DNA of 27,962 nucleotides from Ectocarpus siliculosus (Eukaryota; Sar; Phaeophyceae; Ectocarpales; Ectocarpaceae). A model generated the notes under the pieces. That model was given only the letters and a program-made list of their open reading frames with translations. It was not told where the DNA came from and searched no databases. Made by a program: the position numbers and the translations under genes. Shown here piece after piece: positions 22,001-27,962 of this stretch. Within the stretch, counting starts at the first letter, position 1; the number at the start of each line of letters is the position of its first letter. The stretch spans positions 2,018,589 to 2,046,550 of the forward strand of contig FN649734.1 of assembly GCA_000310025.1 (NCBI GenBank), in the 5' to 3' direction.

Positions 22001-24175
22001 GGAGGTGAAAGAAGAAAAACGAGAGACAAAAAAAAGGAAAGAAAAAAGCCGAAAAAAGACAACAAAAAGGAGAAAGAAAGACGAAAAAAAAACGAAAAAA
22101 AAATTGGACATCCAGCAGCGAACGAACCAGGCTCCAAAAAAAAAGGGCCCGCAAAAAAAATGGCGGGGGAAGCAACCCAAGGTCACAGCATTGCATGTAG
22201 CGCACCTCCGGAAAATCTCCTTTGCGTGCAGTTTTCTGGCTGCCGCAGCCTGCAGCAGTTGCTGTCTCCACCTTCTGCCGGCCAGCCTTCACGGTCCCAA
22301 TAAATCGAAGCGAGCACTTGAAGCGGTCTGCAATCTGTGCGTGAGACACCTTCTGATCCAGCATCTTCAGAATCTCGAGCTTCTTGTTGTTGTCAGGCCG
22401 CGCACGAGAACCCGTTCCCTTCTTGCTTCCCCCGCTCGTCTGCTTCTGGCGTTTAGATGGTCCCGCCCCAGCACCCTTAGCTGGTGTCGCTTTGCGCTTG
22501 CTAGTCCTGGCGACACACGTGCTGCAGATGCGGTGCTGCTCGTTGTCCTCAAACACGCTGCCGCAATTGCCGTGGAGCCGCCCGCCACATCCTCCCTTGC
22601 AGGGGTGGCCATGAGGGGGTTGCGGCGTCCTGTTTTGTTGAAGGCACAGTTCACCTTCCGCACAAGGCATGGCGACCTCACCCGGGAGATCAGCTACAGG
22701 AGCAGAGGAGCGTGGGCGTGCCTCAGGCGATATGGCCAGGAGCTCTTCGACAGACCGAAAGCGCCATTCCGACTCAAGATCCGCCTCCTCCAGGCGGAGG
22801 CGTTGGAGGCACTGCTGTACGGCTGCATGACATGGTCACCACTCAGTGGCCACTATCAGACGCTGCGGTCGACGCACCACCGACTGCTCCTTCGAGTTTC
22901 GGGTACAAGCGCAAGAAAGACACCTACCGGCAGCTCTCTTACGCCCAGACGCTGAAGAGGGTCGAATGCCAGAGCGTTGAAGCCACGATCCGACAACGAC
23001 GCCTACTGTTCGCGGGAGCACTGGCAAGACAGCCGGACGGGCGACTCCCGAAACGACTGATGCTCGGCGAGCTGGCGGGGGGGGAGAAGCCACGTAGGGG
23101 GGGACAGGAACAGAACTGGCCGAAGTGTGTGCTCGACGACCTGAAGGCATTCGGGGCCGACCAGGGATCTACGAAAACCAATCCATGTTGTCTCGGAATT
23201 CCCGTACCGAAAGACACGGCACCGAAGTCAAGGTGGACGGAAGCCGCGAAGGTGGAGGGGGGAGTACCCTGGCATGCGGCGGTGCTGCAGGGAGCTGAGA
23301 GGTTCATGACCTCCTGGCACCAGAAGGAACAAGAGGCCAGCCGAAAACGAGCGCTCAAACGAAACCACAAGCCAACAACCAATGGGGCGGGAGGGGGGCA
23401 GGAGACGGACGAGACGGCGAGGGAAGAAAGCAAACGAGAAGAGACGGGCCGAGTGGCACGATACGTGCCGGATTGAATTTCTTTTAGCCAATTCCCCCCC
23501 CCCCGACGCTGCACCATTGCACCAACCCCCCACTAGTGATGACGTACCATTCGCTGGTTGGTGGCCATGTTTGCGTGTTTGCTTGTTCGTTAGTGGTCTC
23601 TCCACCGTGTGCCTTGTTCTGCCTCTTCTTGTTATTTTCGGCCTGGTCCCTTTTTGTCCTCGCTCTTTTTCATTTTATTTTCATTTTATTTTCATTTTAT
23701 TTTATTTTCTTCTTACTGCTGTTTCCATTTTATATATTTTTCTCTCTTTTTCTGTGCCAGATGGCCTTGTCTCTGCTTGCGTTGTGAAGTACCAAGATTG
23801 AACCACGGGGGTGTACCTCTTTCTCTCCGGCCCATGATAGATAGTGACTCCTAGTCTCAGTTGATACCTCGCATAGCGCGCAGAGGGAGTGGAGGATTCC
23901 AGAATAATATCTGTCGTTGATTTCTATTGACTTGCGGACCCCTCGGGGCCAGTTTATTTGAGTGTACCTTTTTAGGGTAAGTTAACCTGTGACCACGGGA
24001 ATCGACCGCGTCGAGTGTTGGATCAATACGGACATACGAAGGTACTGGGTAGAGAGAGATCGGAACGGTTTTTAATGTGAAGACAACAACAACAACAACA
24101 ATGGTTCGCCTCTGCGTAGGACTCTTCGGGTCTGCAGCAGCACGTGTACCCTCTGTGTTGCGTGTGTCCGCTGTC

Positions 24176-24208
<33 letters not shown>

Positions 24209-25969
24209 CGGGCACTATTGCGGGGCGCCGTGGTGCCCAATCGGCACTGTAGAGGGGCCGCCTTCAATAGTGCCGATTCGGCACTATTGAAGGCGCTTTC
24301 TGTGTCCGGAGATTTTACCGGCACTATACCGGGCATCGGCACTATTCAATCGGCACTATCGCGGGCCCAGTACTGTATTGCATAGCTGGATGTATTATAA
24401 TTCGAAGGCCCGCCTCGGAAGTACTTCGTATCTCAAAAATAATATCTTTCGCGAATGTCCGTGGCTTCAATAAAGGTTACGTTCCCCACCGCTCAACTTC
24501 TCTACATGTTTCTTCCTGCTGTAGGTAGTACTTCGTACGGAGGATACGTTACCTCGGTGTTGCCCTTCTCCAGGATGTCGTCGAAGGCTTTCTTGGACGC
24601 CGCGGCTGTTTCATCCTCCGTGTTTCCGAGAGACGAGCACACCCGCCCAGCCGACCTCCTCCCCGCAGACGACACGCCTGCCATCGCCGACAGAGAGAGA
24701 GAGAGACAAAGAGAGCACCAAGGTATACAGCACGTTCATTATCGATGCTGGCGGTGCTGCCGAAAGAGTGGCGACGAGGTACAAGAATCAAGCGCGACCG
24801 ACTTTGTCGACCAATAACGCCAAGCTTGGCATGCGATGAGTTGCGCAGCAAGTATTTGTACAGCGGTTGTTCATCCTCCATCTTGTAGTAAATTGGCCTG
24901 CTGTTGACCGGGGAGGGCTTGTGTGCAATAGACGGGCGCCTCTCGGATATCTTGCTTTTCCCGTTCATAACAAACAACTTTTCGGCTTTTCTTGGCGCGA
25001 ACTCTCAAAATTTTCTCCGTGGTGTGTCGTGGAGATTGCGGTCGGGAGTGTTTTTATACCTGTTGTTGAGTTTCTCCCGCTTGTATGTCGTAGGGGAAAG
25101 CGCATTCTACTATTGTACTATAAATAAGGTAGTGTGTGCGTCGTGCTGTACCCGTTCCCCGCCCCCTGATGCTTATCCATTGCTCGGTATTGACGGTGGT
25201 GTAAAGCAGTATATACAGCAGCAGTACCGTCATTATTTAGTCGTATGTGTGTCTCCGCAAAAGATCACTTGTATGCCCGCAACACAAATAATGCTTGTGC
25301 TGTAGAGAGAAAAGAGAAGCGGGTTTGGGCCGGTGGGCCGCATCGGGTGTGTTGTGCTGATGTAGGTCAGGAGGTCAGAACAGATGCTCGTTCATATTTA
25401 GCACACATAGTCCGCAAGGCGCAAACTATCGAAAGGGCAGCAAACAGCAGTAGAAACATGCCGTGCGGGGGGGCCGGGTTAGCGACCTCCAGGGGTTGAA
25501 GGAGGGAATCTGGTCGCTATTTCTCCCTGGGGCTGATCGCTTACAACGATACCCAGATATGGCGACGTCATACAATCATGCCTTTACAGTCTGTTGTCGC
25601 TGCAAGAAATACAACGATCGCCGCATCCAAGCCCGTGATGCTTCGAGGGATTTACTTACTGCGAGGTCTGTATCAGCATGGTGATGGTGCGCAATGTACC
25701 GCGAAAACGTGCATCTAGCCGCTGCATTCTATGTAGATACGCGTTGTAGAAGATTGCTTCTTTCCCGGGTGAACCTCCTATGGTTCAAGCTGACCTGGGG
25801 GAAAGCCAGCACGCCGACGGTGATCCCATCTCTGGTCCTCGCGGTGTTGGCGTCCACGCTGCCCCAGACTTCTCGGCGCAGACGGCAGCACGAAGGCATC
25901 CGCTCCCCCGCCGCCACTCCACCTGCTGTTGCTGCTGCAGCTGCTGCCCACGAGAAATCCTATCGCCAT
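9911..25969 (-). CDS. M41 (FtsH-like) metallopeptidase without AAA+ domain, probably plastid-targeted, 14 exons
   Basis: Exons (minus strand): 25969-25795, 24677-24553, 19887-19822, 19219-19130, 17743-17588, 16659-16575, 15976-15807, 15474-15310, 14385-14254, 13843-13718, 12998-12791, 11607-11499, 10986-10753, 9983-9911. All introns are GT/AG and every phase matches, giving 1914 nt and 637 residues ending in TGA. The N terminus (MAIGFLVGSS) leads to A23-D24-A25|F26, a heterokont plastid-presequence cleavage context, though the hydrophobic core is short. Residues 205-242 hold two modest hydrophobic stretches. The protease core follows: HEAGH (265-269), zinc-binding and catalytic; KLTKSSIDRFSIVLMGGIAAEA (spanning about 317-338); and GGSADE, with D349 placed like the third zinc ligand of FtsH. 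It resembles the ATPase-less M41-like proteins of plant chloroplasts. From 431 on comes an extra tail: a charged coiled coil (about 440-520), Ser/Thr/Ala-rich sequence, then a basic helix. Exons 11-14 could be a separate gene, but phase continuity argues against it. Catalytic activity and targeting are inferred. Confidence 0.82.
11162..11288 (-). repeat. Probable LINE 3'-end repeat, copy B
   Basis: Reverse complement of this segment matches 18098-18212 over about 120 nt at roughly 80% identity. Shared blocks include GGCAAAGTAGGAAGGAA, GAACAATGCTCC and CTAAGGCATGC. It lies in the intron between exons 12 and 13 of the M41 gene. A tRNA-like GTGGTCAACGG motif lies within the shared region, so a SINE is an alternative. 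Confidence 0.7.
12036..12204 (-). repeat. Dispersed repeat family, copy 2
   Basis: The reverse complement matches the second unit at 7558-7730, with shared AAGGAATAATAAA, CGAACGGGATGTGGTGGAG and TCTTTTCAGTGAGTGGA. It lies in the intron between exons 11 and 12 of the M41 gene and lacks the head duplication of copy 1. Non-coding. Confidence 0.75.
13134..13355. mobile_element. MITE-like element, copy 1
   Basis: About 220 bp bounded by roughly 50-bp imperfect terminal inverted repeats containing CCCTGGACCGATTTTCAAAG and its complement, with outer ends resembling TACGACACAAGATAA. The interior (GACGGCTTCAACG..GCCGTTTTC) closely matches the copy at 14972-15190. It lies in the intron between exons 10 and 11 of the M41 gene. 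There is no open reading frame, as expected for a non-autonomous DNA transposon. No clear target-site duplication was found. Confidence 0.8.
13447..13496 (+). repeat. (CA)n microsatellite
   Basis: About 25 CA units, preceded by ACAAAC variants. It sits in the same M41 intron as MITE copy 1. Confidence 0.9.
14972..15190. mobile_element. MITE-like element, copy 2
   Basis: About 219 bp with roughly 50-bp terminal inverted repeats beginning near CCGTATACGACACAAGATAA at one end and its complement at the other. The interior matches copy 1 at 13134-13355 (shared GGCGCTGTGACTCTTTCTG with one difference). Its arms are more alike than those of copy 1, so it may be the younger insertion. It lies in the intron between exons 8 and 9 of the M41 gene. 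Confidence 0.82.
15581..15790 (+). repeat. CAA/CAG/CAT trinucleotide tract
   Basis: A long mixed trinucleotide repeat of CAACAG, CATCAT and CACCAC units starting close to the 5' splice site of intron 7 of the M41 gene. On the gene strand it reads as TTG/CTG/ATG/GTG repeats. Open frames through it on both strands are low-complexity artefacts. Confidence 0.9.
16991..17039 (+). repeat. (GA)n microsatellite
   Basis: About 24 uninterrupted GA units in the intron between exons 5 and 6 of the M41 gene. On the gene strand it is a pure CT tract. Confidence 0.95.
17221..17560 (+). repeat. CCACCG / CAACAA compound minisatellite
   Basis: Alternating blocks of (CCACCG)n and (CAACAA)TCG form an imperfect minisatellite of about 30-60 nt period, grading into pure CAA/CAG repeats up to the 5' splice site at 17587. 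It occupies most of the donor-proximal part of intron 5 of the M41 gene. Long open frames across it encode only His, Pro, Gln, Thr or Val runs and are not genes. Confidence 0.9.
17781..18294 (+). repeat. CCAAT-containing tandem array (about 56-bp unit, four units, interrupted)
   Basis: Units at about 17781-17844, 17845-17900, 17901-17956 and 18239-18294 share TCTCATTGGCCAATA, a GTGGGCGGAA box and CCCCACCTCGGAGTC. The array is split by a 266-bp insertion (17957-18222). Units 2 and 3 contain the perfect palindrome ATTGGCCAAT, two overlapping CCAAT boxes. It lies in intron 4 of the M41 gene. Whether CCAAT-binding factors use it cannot be told from sequence. Confidence 0.85.
17957..18222 (+). mobile_element. 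Probable 5'-truncated LINE 3' end, copy A, flanked by 16-bp direct repeats
   Basis: The insertion begins with an open frame whose last residues read RYREMFEGWDSQDKTVALLG before a stop at about 18044, resembling the tail of a non-LTR retrotransposon ORF2. About 180 nt of non-coding sequence follows, also present at 11162-11288 and partly at 18418-18475. Identical CCCCCACCTCGGAGTC copies flank it (17941-17956 and 18223-18238), like a target-site duplication. Because that sequence is also part of the tandem unit, the duplication could instead be array structure. The LINE assignment is inferred from the short peptide. Confidence 0.5.
18418..18475 (-). repeat. Probable LINE 3'-end repeat, copy C (fragment)
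   Basis: The reverse complement shares TTCGAGGACGCGTGGTC (one base different) and AAGGCATGC with copies A and B. It is a short terminal fragment about 200 bp from copy A, in inverted orientation, in the same intron. Confidence 0.6.
19031..19125 (+). repeat. CAG/CAA microsatellite near an M41 splice donor
   Basis: CAG, CAA and AACAAG units run up to the donor of exon 4 (exon ends at 19130). On the gene strand it reads TTGCTGTTG repeats starting within about 10 nt of GTATGT. Open frames here are artefacts. Confidence 0.9.
20502..20672 (+). repeat. Palindrome-rich element, copy 1 (CGGCACTATTGA family)
   Basis: The segment starts TACAGTACTGGGCCCGC and contains at least seven copies of GGCACTAT or its complement. 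It includes a 31-nt near-perfect palindrome (20588-20618, one unpaired central base) and a second hairpin with 15-nt arms (20630-20644 and 20658-20672). The same family, inverted, is at 24208-24377. No coding capacity. It is probably a non-autonomous DNA element. Confidence 0.8.
20979..21276 (+). repeat. Tandem duplications at the 3' end of the CENP-B-like gene
   Basis: Three degenerate units share TATCTGCCTGGCG.ACCCGC, TTCGATGTTGCAAGA and CACGACAGGAAGCG blocks at a spacing of about 125-150 nt. The copy at 21229-21276 overlaps the last codons and stop of the CENP-B-like reading frame, so the duplicated unit derives from its 3' end. The downstream copies are non-coding. Confidence 0.7.
21227..22670 (-). 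CDS. CENP-B/pogo-like DNA-binding protein, no DDE domain, 2 exons
   Basis: Exons are 22670-22206 and 21700-21227, joined in phase 0 across a 505-nt GT/AG intron, encoding 312 residues. The N terminus has a cysteine/histidine cluster (C3, C9, C24, C28, H33, C36, C49, C52), probably zinc binding. A basic Lys/Arg/Ser-rich linker (about 56-92) follows. Residues about 93-135 (KKLEILKMLDQKVSHAQIAD onwards) match the psq/CENP-B N-terminal helix-turn-helix. Exon 2 begins with a CENPB-type second HTH (about 156-235: LDLLDKARKAKMPV; KAGERWAKNFVKRNKI; GEAGS). The remaining ~75 residues are low in similarity to anything I know. Pogo-family transposases carry a DDE catalytic domain next; none is seen, and the frame stops in a tandem-duplicated region. 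It is either a truncated transposase or a host-type DNA-binding derivative. It lies on the same strand as, and inside intron 2 of, the M41 gene. Confidence 0.72.
22668..23476 (+). pseudogene. 5'-truncated, frameshifted LINE reverse-transcriptase C-terminal relic
   Basis: From about 22670 one frame reads GDLTREISYRSRGAWACLRR, then LQAEALEALLYGCMTWSPLS and LRSTHHRLLLRVSG, the thumb-region sequence after the palm in non-LTR retrotransposon reverse transcriptases. Near 22895-22905 the match shifts into another frame, consistent with a one-base deletion, and continues KRKKDTYRQLSYAQTLKRVE, TIRQRRLLFAGALARQ, RLPKRLMLGEL to a stop at 23476. The catalytic palm and endonuclease are absent, so this is a dead copy. 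It is on the opposite strand to the M41 gene and abuts the start codon of the CENP-B-like gene. Confidence 0.8.
23666..23716 (+). repeat. (TTTTCATTTTA)n short tandem repeat
   Basis: An 11-nt unit repeated about four times downstream of the LINE relic. It may mark the 3' UTR or tail of that element; many LINEs end in simple repeats. Confidence 0.8.
24176..24206 (+). repeat. (GT)n microsatellite
   Basis: About 15 TG units immediately beside the palindrome-rich element copy 2. Confidence 0.9.
24208..24377 (-). repeat. Palindrome-rich element, copy 2 (CGGCACTATTGA family)
   Basis: The end reads GCGGGCCCAGTACTGTA, the complement of the start of copy 1 at 20502, so the two copies are inverted. 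It contains a 37-nt near-perfect palindrome (24259-24295, one unpaired central base) and several more GGCACTAT motifs. It lies about 175 bp from M41 exon 2, in intron 2. Confidence 0.8.
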
Positions 25970-27640
25970 GGTCGTCGTCGTTGCCGACAGCCTTGATCTC
26001 TTGCTGCCGCTGACATGCCGCCTCCCGCTGTGCAGATGTGGCAGTGCATTCATGTTTTTCCCAGCAATGCGTGAACCGCGTGCGGTTGCAGGCCCTTTAT
26101 CGGTTTAGATGGTGCAACTGGGTTCGAGGGAATGGTACGTGATGTGATGGATGTGCCGATGCACAAGCAGGGTGTGTTGATCTGCCGCCTGACGCTGCTT
26201 ACTTGTGCTGACTACCAGTTTGGGGCTCTGCTCTGACAGCGGCGGTGTCTGATGATGCTCTCCGTCAACAGCAGGCCAAAAAAAAAATGAGGTCTGCATC
26301 ATTATCTACGGGCTACGGGCCCCCCTAGTGCACTATCTGCGACCCCCCCGCTGGTGCGCCAACAGTTGGCGCAAGCCAAGAGGGCAACCGCACCGACTCC
26401 GATACACGCACCGCCGCCTGGGGAGCGCGCCGCAGCAAACATGGCGATGCGAGGGGTGGGAAAGACAACTCGTTCGACCTACAATGCGGGTGAGATGACA
26501 ATTCTAGTACAAACTTTTGGGCAGTGAAGATATTTTTCTGTCCTACAGCGAGGGCAGTACTGCACGCCATCCCAGCCTACAGCGAGGGCAGTACTGCACG
26601 CCATCCCGGTCTTTGACAAGAGGGTACAGCAGTAACAGCAGTACTGCTGTTGTTCGTTGTACAACCCACGCAAAAGACGTGTATCTAAAGGTGCTGCAGA
26701 TGAAGGATGTCCATCCTGCTTCCCTCCTCCTTGCTCTGAAAGCTGTGCAAATGCAGTAGAGAAAGCCAACAACAAGATGCACCTGTGTGCCAAGTTCAGA
26801 GGGCGCCCCAACACAAGCCCCCATGCCTGCTCCTGTACATAAGGTAAACATACTCCGGTACGTGTCCAGGGCACCTTCGTATCGGTGAGGGGGCATGTGA
26901 TCAGGCCCCTTTTAAGCCCGACCAGTTGCTAAAAAAAATAATTAATTGCATCCGTCGTGTGGCGACATCAACCAATGCGGTGGGTTGGTGGGCTCTAGCT
27001 CCCAACAGGCCGGCAACAACGACTGCTGTTGCTGAATTGCTCGGCAAGAGGCGCGTGCTATCAAGTCATGCTTGCCGCAGACACGGCACTAAATAGTGCC
27101 GGACGAGGAGAACAGTACATTGATCCTGCCTCTGTGCTAGTAGTGCTTGCTTACCCCTGCTGTGTAATGGCAACACCGCCAGCAGCCGTAAAAGTCTTGC
27201 TTGACTTTGTTCCCGCTCCATAACGACCTTGGAACTGCTACACTACTTGTGCGTTTTATCGGTGTACTGCTGTACCATCACACCGTACAGCGGTAGATTT
27301 GACAAGTCGTAAGTAGTGTTTTCTTCTTAGTAATCCGCGCGGGGTTTGCACCCATCAGCGGAAACGCCACGCAAAGAGTAATTTCCGTGTTTTTTAGTCA
27401 AGACGTTGGCGGAGACAAATCTATGTCGCCACGACACTTTGTACTCGTCTCCTGACACCGTAGCACGAATCCTCTATTTAGTGTTTCTCTCATTTGCTTC
27501 GAAACCCTACTAGCAGAAATCAACTCCCCCCATACAGCCCCACCATCACGATGCATTCACGACAATACCATGCTACAAAAGAACTTGGCAGCATAGTCTA
27601 TGGCATACTAATCATATCCTGCACGCGCAGCAGCGAGTCA
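25970..27640. other. Upstream region of the M41 gene, no gene recognised
   Basis: This should hold the 5' UTR and promoter of the minus-strand M41 gene nearest 25970. A plus-strand frame without a start (about 26289-26526) has protein-like composition but no recognisable domain. A small GGCACTAAATAGTGCC palindrome near 27084-27099 recalls the palindromic elements at 20.5 and 24.3 kb. Otherwise nothing is supportable. Confidence 0.4.
26542..26607 (+). repeat. 34-bp tandem duplication
   Basis: CCTACAGCGAGGGCAGTACT and the following bases to CCATCCC occur twice in tandem with a 34-nt period and no differences seen. No coding frame is convincing here. Confidence 0.9.
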
Positions 27641-27962
27641 CCCCCCCCCCCCCCCCCGGAAAAAAAAACAGGGGCCCCCTCCAAATACCTCCCCCGGCTC
27701 GGCCCCGGGGGCCTTGGGTTTACCCCCCGGGCCGAAATCGGGCCCGCCCGCACCCCTCTCGCCCAAACGGGGGGCGCCGGGCCGCCCGGGGCCCCCGGGG
27801 CCTCTTCCGGGGCTGGGAAAAAACCGGAATTCGGGGCGGGGCCCGTGGGGGACCTGGCCCGGGGTGGGCGCGGGAAGGGGGAACCCCCCCAATCTAACAA
27901 CCAAGGCGGGGCGGGGCGGGGGAAGGGTGGGGGAAGGGGAAGGGCTAGCACGGGTTGGGGAG
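27641..27962. other. Homopolymer-rich contig edge, probable low-quality sequence
   Basis: Base composition changes abruptly after about 27640: long runs of C, G and A with almost no structure, very few T, and stuttered doublets such as GGGGCCCC. This is typical of unreliable base calls at the end of a capillary read. Gly/Pro-rich open frames here should be ignored. Confidence 0.7.

Noticed and set aside
21993-22660. Plus-strand frame rich in Lys and Glu upstream of the LINE relic
   Set aside because: It is the antisense shadow of the T-rich intron and first exon of the CENP-B-like gene. Only the part after about 22668 matches LINE sequence.
26289-26526. Plus-strand open frame with coding-like composition
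   Set aside because: It has no start codon near its beginning, no recognised domain and no clear splice sites.

Overview
The window is eukaryotic nuclear DNA, most likely from a photosynthetic stramenopile and best matched by a brown alga. This is inference; no database search was possible. The evidence: short coding exons joined across long introns with GT/AG borders; a plastid-type presequence with an A-D-A-F cleavage context (the 'ASAFAP'-like motif of heterokont plastid proteins) on an FtsH-like (M41) protein; a short run of TTTAGGG-type repeats; and introns full of CAA/CAG/GA microsatellites and small transposon relics. Both ends (about 1-36 and 27641-27962) are homopolymer-rich and look like low-quality contig edges.

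Four coding units can be supported. (1) 952-1101, plus strand: the last exon of an SFT2/Got1-like vesicle-transport membrane protein whose other exons lie outside the window. (2) 3432-6375, minus strand: a complete four-exon gene for a 384-residue type II membrane protein, probably a Golgi glycosyltransferase with a fucosyltransferase-like motif order. (3) 9911-25969, minus strand: a 14-exon, 16-kb gene for a 637-residue, probably plastid-targeted M41 (FtsH-like) metallopeptidase. It has HEAGH and a downstream SADE aspartate, no AAA+ ATPase domain, and an added coiled-coil/low-complexity C-terminal tail. All exon phases match. (4) 21227-22670, minus strand: a two-exon CENP-B/pogo-like DNA-binding protein (zinc cluster, psq-type HTH, CENPB-type HTH, no DDE catalytic domain), nested inside the 4.7-kb second intron of gene 3.

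Layout: 1-951 is intron and tRNA-like sequence; 1102-3431 is intergenic between convergent genes; 3432-6375 is the glycosyltransferase-like gene; 6376-9910 is intergenic with a large fold-back element and a dispersed repeat; 9911-25969 is the M41 gene with its transposon-filled introns; 25970-27640 is upstream sequence with no recognised gene. The M41 introns hold a pair of related MITEs, another copy of the 7.4-kb dispersed repeat, three copies of a probable LINE 3' end (one flanked by a 16-bp direct repeat inside a CCAAT-rich tandem array), a 5'-truncated frameshifted LINE reverse-transcriptase relic, and two copies of a strongly palindromic element built on the motif CGGCACTATTGA.

The genes do not form a pathway. 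They act in separate compartments: the secretory pathway (SFT2-like, glycosyltransferase-like) and, by inference, the plastid (M41). The most notable content is the ATPase-less M41 protein with its unusual tail and the layered mobile-element structure of its gene.
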